Origin: Tubiluchus corallicola
Lineage: Eukaryota > Priapulida > Priapulimorpha > Priapulimorphida > Tubiluchidae
Assembly (NCBI GenBank): GCA_030141605.1
Contig: JAQGDQ010000140.1
Span: forward strand, 32,501 to 70,000
DNA: 37,500 nt
Direction: 5' to 3'
Shown: in pieces, positions 20,626-30,824 of the stretch
Layout of the letters: every line of letters starts with the position of its first letter
How positions within the stretch are numbered: the stretch's first letter is position 1
Position numbers and translations under genes: made by a program
Notes under the pieces: generated by a model
Told to the model about the DNA's origin: nothing
Seen by the model: only the letters and a program-made list of their open reading frames with translations
Database searches by the model: none

Positions 20626-20900
20626 ACAGCAACACAATAACACAATGCAACACAATAATGCAAATACAATAACACAATGCAACACAATAATGCAATACAA
20701 TAACACAATGCAACACAATAAAACAATACAATAACACAATGCAACACAATAATACAATACAATAACACAATGCAACACAATGACACAATAATACAATACA
20801 ATAACACAATGTAACACAATAATACAATACAATAACACAATGCAACACAATACAATACAATAACCCAATGCAACACAATAATACAATACAATACAATAAC
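20626..20900. repeat. 31-bp minisatellite (AACACAATGCAACACAATAA core)
   Basis: About eight to nine copies of a 31-bp unit made of AACACAATGCAACACAATAA plus ATACAATACAA, some shortened. Long Cys/Val/Leu/Tyr frames on the minus strand are by-products. It begins about 25 bp from exon 16. Confidence 0.95.
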
Positions 20901-21059
20901 ATTAGAAAATAGCTAATCTACTCTAAATCACCTGATCAAATGTTGAAATAATGACGTAGTTTTATTCAACAAAAAGTAGGTGCAGCTAGACTCGTAGTGA
21001 AAAAGCTTGTGATTAATGTTTTGGTTTTTCTATATAGCTTATCACTATGTCAAATACGA

Positions 21060-21520
21060 CACCTACATGCTCTGATTTATTCGCTTTACACTTATGCAAA
21101 TCATGCTATCAAGTTCTTCTGAGCCCTGGGATTGAGGCTCACTTTCAATGCACAGTGAAAGCTACTTGCCTGGATGTAATATCGTTTATATTATACAGTA
21201 GAAGTGTGAAAAATCTGTATTTGCTTCACAGTTATGCAAGTCATGTTTCTAATTTCTACTGAACCCTGGGATTGAGGTTCATTTTCAATACTACAATGAA
21301 AGTTGCCTACTTGCATCTGAAATCATTTATTTCACACAGCAGGGGTATGAACAATCAGTATTTGCTTTATACTTACGCATATCTGCTGAGCCCTGCAAGT
21401 GAGGTTCACTGTCAATGTACAGTCAAAGTTACTTAGCTGCAGACAAATTATGTTACTAATTTGTACTAAACTCCGTTACCTCATATAGTTTATTTCACAC
21501 AGTAGAAGTGTGAACAGTCT
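21060..21520. repeat. About 145-150-bp tandem repeat, three copies plus a partial
   Basis: Units start near 21070, 21219 and 21362 with TTGCTT(C/T)A-type sequence followed by TTATGCAA(A/G)TCATG. Each contains CTGA(G/A)CCCTG(G/C)(G/A)A(T/G)TGAGG and a (C/T)A(C/G)AGTAGAAGTGTGA-like end. A partial fourth unit is at about 21490-21520. Copies are diverged. It is intronic, between exons 16 and 15. Confidence 0.8.
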
Positions 21521-22054
21521 GTACACAATGTAGACATCTGTACACATCTGTACACAGTCTGTACACAATGCTGCCCCATCCACTACGACATTGTCACTTT
21601 TTATGCAGTTCGACACACTGCAAACTGCTATCCTCCACTCAACAACAGGGCACACTACTAAAATGGGATGGCTGTGGCAAGACTGGAGAGGTTCATTATC
21701 AAGGATAACTTTCTCAAATATGGGACATTGAAACACGACTGAAATGGCAATATAGTCACTTTCCCTGTGCAACATAGCAAGAGGAAGTATGGCTAATGAA
21801 ATCACTTAGAAGTAACTTCCGTAGCTATCACTCATCCATTTACTAGCCCAACTTAGCATTGCTTAACTGTAACTGTTGTAGCGAAGCACACAACTTGAAC
21901 ACCCAGCTAAAGTCTCACTACAAAGGGTTTTGTGTAGTTTCTGTTGTGGAGCATAGCATCATTGATAAAACTCCAGCTGTACCAAAGTGAATAATTTACC
22001 TAGAGTGTTAGATAACAGAAGTTTTAATAAACACCACGTTCAAACTTGACTTAC

Positions 22055-22117
22055 CACTTGCGATGTTTGATTCCCTTCAGATGAGCTACGAGTTCGGGAA
22101 TATTTGCAAAACTTTTC
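22055..22117 (-). CDS. Exon 15: HxxH half of finger 6 (beta type)
   Basis: 63 nt, phase 2 to 2, acceptor TTCCAG, donor GTAAGT. It completes CLTC from exon 14 with LKSFANIPELVA-HLKGIKH, then RK and the first two bases of W. It is the best textbook CX2CX12HX5H JAZ/U1 finger of the gene. Confidence 0.95.
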
Positions 22118-22993
22118 CTGGAAAAATCAATTTCATGTGATGAACAACAGATAAAATTGGTTCACATGTTCAAGACATACAGTATTGCAGAACCTTTCTC
22201 CAACATTGCACATTACCCAGCAACATTTTTAATGTAATTTGTAATTTTTATTTTTCACATCAGTACAATAGTACAAAACATATACAAAAATAAAACTATA
22301 ACACAAAATAATTAACATGATAGCAGTAACAATTTACATATTATTGAAATCCTATCTAATGTACTGCAGAAACAAGTACAGAACTTCTGTAAAGAAGTAC
22401 AGAACGGCAGAACGAAGAACTGCAGTAAGATGTTAAGGTATCTTGTAATATTTCAAAAATTGGGAAATATGTCAGGCAAGCAAATGGAGAAAAAACCAAA
22501 TGTCACAAACCAAATGCTTAGTCTTACACTCTTTATGACAATCTTTTCATCTTACTTTGTTAAAAAGAGAAGCCATGTTGCTATAGGGCGGATGGTAAAA
22601 ATTCTCAAGAATCAAGAACAAAAAGAATGAAAAAATCCCTTAATAAAAACATAAATGATACGAAATGAGTAAAGATAGAAAAAGCGGGAAAAACACAAAA
22701 AACAGAGCACAGAAAGCACACAACAGTCAATACTAGATCATTGTTAATATATGCAGCAAATAAGAGACTAACCGCTTGTGGTGTACTACCACAATTAATT
22801 GCTTGTGGTGTGCTAAGAAAACAAACTGCTTTGTCGCATCTTTTTCAATGAAATTTTTTTATTACTTGAAAAAATATCATGAAAAATGAACGAATTAGCA
22901 CCAACATTTTTTTACAAATAGTTAAAGTTTTAACCATTATTTTACATTTATTTTATTTTGTAGTTTATTAACAATTTACAATATTGTACGTAC

Positions 22994-23058
22994 AGACAAG
23001 TTAAGCAATCCCTTGTTTCCGTATTCACTCTAAATTCTACCTTAGTCCCATTTTCAAC
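22994..23058 (-). CDS. Exon 14: CxxC half of finger 6 (beta type)
   Basis: 65 nt, phase 0 to 2, acceptor TTTTAG, donor GTACGT. It encodes VENGTKVEFRVNTETR then DCLTC. It matches exons 22 and 34. Confidence 0.94.
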
Positions 23059-23404
23059 CTAAAACACAACAGTGAATAATACCGTGCTATATAAAAGTAA
23101 ACACAAGCATCAACAAATTTATATTTCTAACTAAGTGTTTCTAACCATTGAATTTGTATATTGTTTACATAGTAATATTAACATTATGCTTTGAATGCAG
23201 TTACACTGCTAATAGCCATACTGTAATGATTCTACAGTACATTTATTGTCTGCACCCTTGTAAGTGTTATTTTCCATCGGCAAGAACGTCTATCGGTTGT
23301 AAAACTGTCTTATTCAAGCCATGTTGTAATCTCTGTTATTCAATAAAACTATATTTCAACTAAACTTTGCATGTGAATAGAACGCAAACTGCAAAAACTG
23401 CAAT

Positions 23405-23555
23405 ATGATTTGCAGTAATGAAAACAATGCCAGTTATGAAAACAATGCCAGTTATGAAAACAATGCCAGTTATGAAAACAATGCTAGTTATGAAAACAAT
23501 GCTAGTTATGAAAACAATGCCAGTTATGAAAACAATGCTAGTTATGAAAACAATG
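23405..23555. repeat. 18-bp minisatellite (AGTTATGAAAACAATGCC)
   Basis: Eight to nine copies of AGTTATGAAAACAATGCC with a C/T variant (GCC or GCT). It is intronic, between exons 14 and 13. Confidence 0.97.
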
Positions 23556-23697
23556 AACTCAATTGATCTTATATCGACACCTGAAATTAATCGATAGTAA
23601 AACCAGAGCAAGAAAAGCCTAATTAGAATTTACTAATCAACCACTTTGTTACCTCACTTTTCAAATGGTATAAACAGTATAAATCTAGTAAACTTAC

Positions 23698-23731
23698 CTC
23701 TATACACTGGTCTTTTGACAACATGTCTTTA
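23698..23731 (-). CDS. Exon 13: linker after finger 5 (alpha)
   Basis: 34 nt microexon, phase 2 to 0, acceptor TTGTAG, donor GTAAGT. With the split codon it reads T-KDMLSKDQCIE. It is homologous to exons 21 and 33. Confidence 0.9.
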
Positions 23732-24111
23732 CTACAAAAAAACAGAACCAAATCAAATATCACAAAAAAGGATGTAAATTTTTAATTTAAATCTTAGTTC
23801 TTATGCAATTATAGCCGTGATTGCCACAATTATTATAAACCATTGTGTGCAACGAGCTTGAGTTTGAGAAAGGAGACTAGTCCACAATTTTTCAGTGTCT
23901 CTTCTCTCCAACTCATCACCCAAATGGGTAATAATTGGTAAAATAAATTGCAATGGTCGGGGAAGGTACTGATACGATAAATGTTACCATTTAGTCATGT
24001 TTTGCAAGTACAAAAACAAACTCAGAAAAAAACATTTATATCAATATGAAACTCACTACTAATCACTCAAATTTTGAAATATTTCTTTTTTCACGTAGCA
24101 GAAACACTTAC

Positions 24112-24228
24112 GTTTCCAAGTTTGCGATGTGACTTTCGCAAACTAAATGAACCGGTGATGACAAGAAAAATTGTTCAACATCACAGTAAGCGCTTTCATC
24201 AGATCCCAATTTTTTGCTCCCAAAAATA
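24112..24228 (-). CDS. Exon 12: HxxH half of finger 5 (alpha, long loop)
   Basis: 117 nt, phase 2 to 2, acceptor TCTTAG, donor GTAAGT. It completes CKVC from exon 11 with a 27-residue loop ending YCDVEQFFLSSPV, then HLVCESH and IANLE. The spacing is CX2CX27HX5H, the longest loop seen. Two extra Cys residues in the loop and the HxxH segment could be alternative ligands. Confidence 0.9.
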
Positions 24229-24394
24229 CTAAGACAAAATTAAAATAGGATTAACCACAATCAACTGAAAAGGCAAATATCAATGTCGAAACTGACTCTG
24301 GTTGACATACCAAATTGGTCACTAATATTGGACAGAAACAATAAAACAGACAGAAATGAAACACTGCTTACAGAAAGATATTCAGTTTTAAACA

Positions 24395-24838
24395 AAACGA
24401 AAACATCAAATTGTTAATGTATTTTTGTGGCACAGTGCCTGCGAATTATTTAATAGATAGTCGAAAATTAAATTTTGTGAAAAAAATTGCAAAGTCTTGC
24501 ACATTGAGAATTCCAAAGCTATGCTACTATGTAAATAACAGTAGTGCAAAAAATTTAAGATTTAAATATTGCTGTACTGTAGATCTAAACGAAAATGTAA
24601 GATTAAAGGTCAAGAACTCATTTAAAGATTATGTTTTAAGATACCTATTATAGCTTCTTACAACACTGTATACTGTAATATAATTGCAAGAGTACTACAA
24701 TGAGTGGATATTATAAAGTTGAATTTCTGTAGATATGTTACTTTATTAACATCGCATTACTTGTTTTACTAACATCTTTAACTTTGTAAGCTGTATATTT
24801 TTATGCGAAATAAACTCATAATAATAATAATAATAATA
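24395..24838 (+). mobile_element. 3' end of a second LINE, with (TAA)n tail
   Basis: An open frame at 24411-24653 reads like the C-terminus of a non-LTR retrotransposon ORF2 (ANYLIDSRKLNFVKKIAKS...). About 170 bp of 3' UTR follows, containing AATAAA, and then an ATA/TAA tail at 24816-24838. The clade is not assigned; it differs from the 8755-9560 LINE in tail type. Confidence 0.65.
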
Positions 24839-25149
24839 AAAACATGGGTGTTAGAGTAAATGAAAAATCAAACATGATCCATTGATTTACAAGGCAAATG
24901 ATGAAGAGGCACTAAAGGCTGATTTTGCACCCTTTTTGATTATGAAAATAATATGAACTATTTATAAATATTGTATAGAACTTACAAAGTTTTCACACAT
25001 TGAAAAAAGTGCACAACAATTATACAACCTTGTTTGCAATTAAAACAGACAGCAACAGTGGCTAATCAGACACCACAGTTGGAGAGATAAAGAACTAATC
25101 GCCATACACATACGTATAAACACACTTGCATAAGGATACATTACTCTTT

Positions 25150-25275
25150 ACAATAATAAACGACTAATTAACTGAAGAAGAAAGAAGGAACTGAAAAGCT
25201 GTGACTCAACCAGGGTTTGAACTCAGAACCTTGGATTTCAAGTCAAATGTTCGGCCATTTGATCTAATAATTCAC
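25150..25275 (-). mobile_element. tRNA-Ser-like SINE remnant
   Basis: On the minus strand ATGGCCGAACATTTGACTTG and AAATCCAAGGTTCTGAGTTC are followed by AAACCC. They resemble tRNA-Ser(UGA): the D-arm region, the CTTGAAATCC anticodon loop and the B box GAGTTCAAACC. The acceptor stem does not pair, so this is a SINE head or tRNA pseudogene rather than an active tRNA. A short body ends near AATAATAA. Confidence 0.6.
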
Positions 25276-25605
25276 GTAGCAGAGTAAATCTGAGATTACA
25301 TTCTAGTGGTTACAGTATCAATCAAACCACCTACACGATGCTGGCAATTTATCACTACATCATTTGAATACGCACATCATTGACACATACTCGCATGCAT
25401 TGCATAAATGCACACATACACATACACATACATAAACATACTCAGTGACAAGAATTTTTCTACACATCATAACAAAAGTATCTCTTAAAATGACTTGTTG
25501 CTGGCAATGCTTTGAACCCTATTAGCCTTTAATAAGTCAAGGTGCGACATTTACAGATGCAAAAAGAATTCAAAGAATCCGCAACGAGTGTTACAAACAC
25601 CATAC

Positions 25606-25715
25606 CTGCAAACTTTGCAGAAAAAGCGTCCCTCTCTAAGACGGCTCATATTAGTGACCCGAGTTGGTGGTACGTCTGTTTTCACATCACCACTTTCAAT
25701 TGCTCTCAGAATTAT
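25606..25715 (-). CDS. Exon 11: CxxC half of finger 5 (alpha)
   Basis: 110 nt, phase 0 to 2, acceptor ACGCAG, donor GTATGG. It starts IILRAIESGDVKTDVPPT and ends EGRFFCKVC. It shares (I/L)I.(R/K)A.ESGDV with exons 19 and 31. Confidence 0.93.
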
Positions 25716-26299
25716 CTGCGTGAAAAATGGAAATGTGAGCAAACAAATACCAGATTTTAGCTCCAAGTTTGGAGTTAGAGAAAGTCTCACACACAAAATC
25801 AACAATTTCCCTAGGATAACAAGCAAACAATCAGTAAACATTAAAACTGATGTATAAAAGGTTCACTAAGTCAGCTATCTATAAAAAAAGTTGTCAGTAA
25901 AGCAAGGCGTCATTAAGTCCTATATTAAGTGTTACAGAAAGTTAACTAGAATACATGTTTATTTCCTATTATTGTCAAAAGTACAAGATTTTTTAATGCA
26001 TGTTAATATAACAGAAATAACGCATATTAATTGATAAAAAACAATGTTGCGTTTTTATTTTATTTTTTATCACTTTAAACATTTGTAAGGGCAACGCGTT
26101 TTCAGTTTTTCATTTTTCTTCGAATGTTTTTAAATCTTGTAACTTATGAAATTTACTTTGCATGTGAACAGGTTTCATCTTTTTGATTAGGAATGCCTTC
26201 AGCTTCTACAAATTCTTTGGGTGACTCTGGATATAAGGTGTCACCGTTTCTGTGGCAAAAGATACTTCGTTTAAGTCCCTGGACTGAGTCCAGTCCACT

Positions 26300-26395
26300 A
26301 GTATTTTATCACCATAATACGGCTTCAGGCTATCTATGTGAACTACTTTAGGACTAGATTTAGAATACTTTTGAATTTTGAACATGAGGACTGAT
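26300..26395 (-). pseudogene. Ty3/gypsy integrase C-terminal fragment
   Basis: The minus strand reads VLMFKIQKYSKSSPKVVHID followed by SLKPYYGD. This matches the KVVH.D.LKPY end of gypsy-type integrases. No upstream integrase core, RT or LTR is nearby, so it is a short relic. It is intronic, between exons 11 and 10. Confidence 0.75.
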
Positions 26396-26399
26396 GAAT

Positions 26400-26512
26400 G
26401 AATATGAGAAACATTCAATAAATTCTGGTAAATTTTTTTGTTCTTACTTTTAGATGCCTCGACAATGAACAGCATTGGTCGAAACCGGTCGGCAATAAAT
26501 TCCATTTAAGCA
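26400..26512. repeat. Single copy of the foldback arm module
   Basis: About 110 bp similar to the arms of the foldback element at 15855-16115. Shared blocks on the minus strand are AATGGAATTTATTGCCGACC, GGTTTCGA, TGTTCATTGTCGAGGCATCT and AATTTACCAGAATTTA. It directly abuts the gypsy integrase fragment. Confidence 0.75.
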
Positions 26513-26570
26513 AGTACTTGTGATCACATTAAGCGCATAAAAATACACATTTAACTACAACACAACCTAC

Positions 26571-26634
26571 CCTAAAAAGATTATCAGTCATCGGTATGCC
26601 CATAGCTTGACTAACTACTAGCACCCTCTCTTGT
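26571..26634 (-). CDS. Exon 10: linker after finger 4 (beta)
   Basis: 64 nt, phase 2 to 0, acceptor TTCTAG, donor GTAGGT. With the split codon it reads R-QERVLVVSQAMGIPMTD then NLFR. It shares VV near the start and NLF(R/S) at the end with exon 16. Confidence 0.85.
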
Positions 26635-26983
26635 CTAGAAAACATTACAAAACATTTCATAGAAAATAAAATTGATTAGAAATTATTAAACTCTAATTAA
26701 ACAAAACTCAAATTTTGTGCATTAAAGAGCAATGTCACAAAAAGTGTTAACATCTAGAAGCTGTTTGTATTTCATGATTTATATAATTAGTATTAATAAT
26801 TATTAGTTCTATAGTACTCAATAAAAAAGTTATTCGCACTGAATTGTTGGTATTATAGACAGGAAACTGTCACTTATATGCAACTTATATGCAATTATAC
26901 ATAATATGCAATTAAATGTACCTTGTTATTTAAAACTTATAATAAATAATATGAATAAATAAAAACTACGTGATTATTTTTAC

Positions 26984-27046
26984 CTTTCACTATGCTCTTT
27001 TGTGTTTTTATGCTCGATTAAGGCAAGATTGGTCGCAAAGTACTTC
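26984..27046 (-). CDS. Exon 9: HxxH half of finger 4 (beta type)
   Basis: 63 nt, phase 2 to 2, acceptor TTTTAG, donor GTAAAA. It completes CYCC from exon 8 with LKYFATNLALIE-HKNTKEH, then SE. It is an exact CX2CX12HX5H finger. Confidence 0.92.
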
Positions 27047-27397
27047 CTAAAAGAAACAAAAAGAGCACTTGTATTATCATCGAAAATCAAACCACCAATC
27101 TAGTGACAATTATCAAAGCTATTCATAATGAATTTAAATACAAGAAATGGGGAGGACAATATAAAAAGCAAAGCAAGCAAGGTAAATGCACAAAAAGAGC
27201 TGAAAATGGTAAAGCACGACAATAGCAAAAATGAAGTTTCTGTCGGGAATCTACCATGAAGGAGCAGCTTAAGGAAAAATGTTAGTTGACCTCTTGACCT
27301 GCAAATTATTTGAAAATACAAAGGAAGACATAGGGATGAACAAGGAAGAAAGACACAGAGATTTCACCTGATGTTTTTTGAGCATTATATCAAATAA

Positions 27398-27625
27398 TAA
27401 TGTTGATGATGATGATGATGACAATAATAATAATAATAATAATGATAATAATGCTAATAATAATAATGATAATGATAATGATTAATAATAATAATGAATA
27501 ATAATGATTAATAATAATAATAATAATAATAATGATGATAAATAATAATAATAATAAAATAATAATAATAATAATAATAACAATAATAATAATCATAATA
27601 AATAATAATAATAGTAATCATGATC
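27398..27625. repeat. (AAT)n / (GAT)n microsatellite
   Basis: About 225 bp of ATA/AAT triplets with GAT at the left end and scattered slips. It is intronic, between exons 9 and 8. Confidence 0.97.
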
Positions 27626-27769
27626 ATCATGAATAATCGTTTATACGTCTAATGTTAATCTTTTAACAATTGCCCACAAAAACGAAACAAAAGCAAATCA
27701 TTATTATACATAAAACTGAATGCAAATGCTATAAATTCTGACCATTTAGTAGTTTGAATTTTAACATAA

Positions 27770-27805
27770 ACTTACAAGCAACAATAGACTTACAAGCAAC
27801 AATAG
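27770..27805 (-). repeat. 18-bp tandem duplication of a splice donor
   Basis: ACTTACAAGCAACAATAG occurs twice in perfect tandem (27770-27787 and 27788-27805). Each copy carries the GTAAGT donor of exon 8 on the minus strand. Use of the distal donor would add 18 in-frame nucleotides beginning with a TAA stop, so the proximal one is taken as functional. Confidence 0.9.
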
Positions 27806-27843
27806 CAAGGCCAACTTCCACAGGCAATGGATGCATCACTATC
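27794..27843 (-). CDS. Exon 8: CxxC half of finger 4
   Basis: 50 nt, phase 0 to 2, acceptor TTTTAG, donor GTAAGT. It encodes DSDASIACGSWPCYCC. It is shorter than the other CxxC exons. It is Cys-rich, so the ligand pair is ambiguous; CYCC fits the finger spacing. Confidence 0.85.
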
Positions 27844-28039
27844 CTAAAAAAGCAATGATAGTGGTATAACAATAGTGTTAATATGAGCATATTAATATCT
27901 CTCATCAAGTAATACATGTTACAGTAAATTGTGCAAGATCTTAAGCAAATGAATTTGGTCTATCAGAAAAACTCCCTTTAAATCTTAACACCGCAGTTTG
28001 ACAAATGAAAAGACACAAGTTTAAAATGCAGTTGGTTGG

Positions 28040-28459
28040 CATCCTTCTGTCTCAGAAGACAATGGAGTGTGCGCCAAGAGAGTCAGTTATTGATCAACTG
28101 ATGGAACTGCAGTGTCGACTGTGGCTGAGCAGTGCAATCCTTTAACGTCTCCAGGGCACACGCCTGGGCAAGGTGTATGGAGGTCCTGAGTTGCCCAGAC
28201 AACAGGAACCCCCTCTCTTCCTCGCTCGTGTAGTCCAAAGGAAAGCGGAGCAATACATTTGGCACCAGGTTGGCTGCAGGAGCTGCCGGAGTCAGTGAGC
28301 ATGCTGCACTGGTCCGTCTTCGGGGCTCCACTCCTGATTTGGAAAATCTACTTCTCTATACATGGCTGTAGGGTCACTTGACCTTCTCCGCCCTCTAGCC
28401 GTTGGCTGCTTGTGCAGCTCCTCCGCCTAGTGTCGAGATACAGTGTGGGCATCCCGCAA
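28040..28459 (-). mobile_element. GC-rich body linked to 5S sequence (5S-derived SINE candidate)
   Basis: Immediately downstream of the 5S sequence, in the 5S transcription direction, lies about 420 bp that is far more GC-rich than its surroundings. No T-run terminator separates the two. Open frames of 71-82 codons inside it have no recognised domain. The layout resembles SINE3-type elements (5S head plus body), but boundaries and target-site duplication are not defined. A linked rDNA fragment is an alternative. Confidence 0.5.
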
Positions 28460-28575
28460 GCCTACAACACCTGGTATTCCTAAGCGATCACCCATCCAAG
28501 TACTAACCAGGCTCTATGCTGCTTAACTTTGGTGATCAGACGAGAACTGGTGTTTTTAACATGATTTGGTCGTAG
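28460..28575 (-). rRNA. 5S rRNA-like sequence (about 116 nt)
   Basis: The minus strand starts CTACGACCAAATCATG and contains CCAGTTCTCGTCTGATCACC, AAGTTAAGCAGC (A-box region), GGTTAGTACTTGGATGGGTG (C-box region) and ends TACCAGGTGTTGTAGGC. These are diagnostic metazoan 5S segments and the internal pol III promoter looks intact. The central CATAGAGCC replaces the usual GTCGGGCCC. No TTTT terminator follows. It is probably a 5S-derived retroelement head or pseudogene rather than an active gene. It lies inside the intron between exons 8 and 7. Confidence 0.85.
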
Positions 28576-28890
28576 TGTAAAAACACAGTAAGTTTCTAAT
28601 ACAACTAATGAATCACACTTAATGTGAACTAGAATGAAGTAGTTGACATATTTAGCTGATAGCCAGTATCCACAGTTAAGCAACAATAAATCTGACATAT
28701 GCCTGAATGAATTCTGTGACATGTCAAATAATATGTCGACATGTCAAACAATTTTACTAATATACTTCCTATAAAACATATACTTTTCCCTTTGAGGATT
28801 ATTATTCCACAGAGGACTCTAATGAAGAAATGAATATATCATACCACCACAACTAACGGCGTTAAATTTTTAAAAATAAATAACTACTAC

Positions 28891-28963
28891 CTTGTGTCCC
28901 TTTTCTGTATCTGCCTCATCACCATTTCCCAGTTTTTTCTGACGTAGGTTTCTCATGATGGCA
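28891..28963 (-). CDS. Exon 7: linker after finger 3
   Basis: 73 nt, phase 2 to 0, acceptor TTTCAG, donor GTAGTA. With the split codon it reads N-AIMRNLRQKKLGNGDEAD, then TEKGHK. It sits in linker position but is diverged from later linkers. Confidence 0.78.
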
Positions 28964-29359
28964 CTGAAATTAGAAATTATTTCAATTAAAAAGTTTATAT
29001 TACACTATACTGTTTAGTAAACATTTTAACTGAATGTTAGGACTACAGGTTAAAATCCCAGAATTTATTGAAACAATAATTTGGCAATAATGTACAAAAG
29101 TGCTACAATTAAAAATTCATTGCAGTTTACTATTGAGTAATTCAGCAACAATGAATCCAATAAAACTTATCTTTGCAAAGTTATTCGTCTTGCTAAAATT
29201 TATTTTTCCCTAGTGCAAGAGCAGGAAATCTTTTTTTCCCTGTTTTGCGCATTCTTCCTTTAATTCATTTATATGTTGATTTGTTCACTCATTTATGAAT
29301 TTGTCAAATAAGGAAAGAAAATAAACAAGCGCTAATGATTATATTTTGTAAACGCTTAC

Positions 29360-29416
29360 TTTTGACGATGAGACAAGGTCAACTCGTGCTCTGAAACTGG
29401 CATATTATGACTCCTC
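29360..29416 (-). CDS. Exon 6: HxxH half of finger 3
   Basis: 57 nt, phase 2 to 2, acceptor TTGCAG, donor GTAAGC. It completes CHIC from exon 5 with LRSHNMPVSE-HELTLSH, then RQ. The spacing is CX2CX10HX5H, two residues short of canonical. Confidence 0.85.
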
Positions 29417-30272
29417 CTGCAATGCAAAATTTGGGTCTAAATCAATGGCGGTCAATCGAATTTGAATGAATAATGATGATCACAGTCAACACCAAGCTGA
29501 ATAATCAATAGTATTTAAAAAAACATTGTACGATGATACGAACGTTAAAGCTATTCGTCAATGAAGCTCTTGGAAATTACGGAAACTAGAATAATAATTT
29601 TAAAACACACATTTTACTTAATGGACTCCAGGACAGTAGTATCTCAGTAAATTGTAGGATATTTACTCATGCGCATGATTATAATAAAGAAACTAAACAT
29701 TTTAACTTGAGCTGAATTCTATATTTTCAGTTGAAAATGTCATGTATTATACGTTTGTTTGCCTCATATGTACTAGATTGCGACTGTCTTTTTCATTAGT
29801 TAATATGCTTGTCTAATTGTGGATACCTACAGTAGCAGCAAACAAAACAGCTAAGTATTTCCAAGTGTGTATTCTACCATAATTTGGTTACTGATGATTT
29901 GATGAGTGATATTGGGTGTTTGGCATCAGAAGTTTAAATCTTAAGAAAATTCTACGCATAATCTGTATTTTCGACAATTCTAGCTGCCACCCAAACTGCC
30001 CTTTTTCATACTTATATCATCTATCTGCAAAAACCTTAAACAGTAAGGCCTATGGCTCTGCAGTCACGCTAATTGTTATGTAGATACTAATTATGCACTT
30101 TGTCTTTCATGTTTTGTATATGTATTATCTCTGTAACCAGAAAACTTTTGTATCAGTTTTACTGAATGTCGAAAGGTTGTAAAATAAATATGTTTAAACT
30201 AAATGACACCAAAGACAAAGTAATAAGTAATTATAAAAATTATTATTTGTGCTACCAGCTAAGAATGCTTAC
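29417..30272. other. Intron, no gene recognised
   Basis: This is AT-rich intron between exons 6 and 5. I see no repeat family, no RNA gene and no further exon fitting the phase pattern. Confidence 0.5.
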
Positions 30273-30340
30273 AAGCAAATGTGACAGTATGTCGGAGTGC
30301 CCGATTCCTCTGTGACGTCATGCACTTTTGCTTTTGCTGC
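30273..30340 (-). CDS. Exon 5: CxxC half of finger 3
   Basis: 68 nt, phase 0 to 2, acceptor TTTCAG, donor GTAAGC. It encodes AAKAKVHDVTEESGTPT followed by YCHIC. The intron falls right after CxxC, as elsewhere. Confidence 0.87.
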
Positions 30341-30824
30341 CTGAAATTAAAATAGAAAAATTAATTAACCTTCATATTAGAACAAAACACAGAACAGCAG
30401 TGGTAACCATTCATCACAGAGGCACCAATAGAGCTCTCCTAAGCGCATTGTATGAAGGGGGCCACTTAGAAGCTTTGTCACACCACCACCGCCGCCGCCG
30501 CCAGGTTGTAACTCTCTGGTTGTAATTACTCTGGTTGTAAAACACAGGACGAGTCTTACAATATTCTGCAGGTACCTTATAATTACAACATTTACATAAC
30601 AAGTTAAAGGACAAGAAAAGGGGTACTTCAAGTAGGTTTCAGAAAAATCGCCTTAAAAACTCATACTACTTTACATCAATTTTATGCACATATCGCATTC
30701 GTGTTGAAAGGATTTTTTTATTTTCATTTTGAATTTCCCGCAATTCTGTTCCAATGACATCATTACACGACTACGTCACTACGCCGAGTAAATCAGGGGA
30801 AGAAAACGTAATGTTAAATTATGA

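Noticed and set aside
20524-20902. Cys/Leu/Val membrane-like small proteins
   Set aside because: They are frames through the 31-bp minisatellite. Only the 67-nt exon 16 at their end is real.
21476-21805. 109-codon minus-strand frame
   Set aside because: No recognisable domain. It overlaps a diverged tandem repeat and does not fit the gene's exon phases.
25209-25275. Functional tRNA-Ser gene
   Set aside because: Anticodon-loop and B-box similarity is clear, but the acceptor stem and variable arm are not formed.
27390-27596. Poly-isoleucine open frame
   Set aside because: It is a translation of the AAT microsatellite.
28083-28331. 82-codon protein in the GC-rich block
   Set aside because: It is probably an open frame in the body of a 5S-derived element. 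Two frames are open and neither has a recognised domain.
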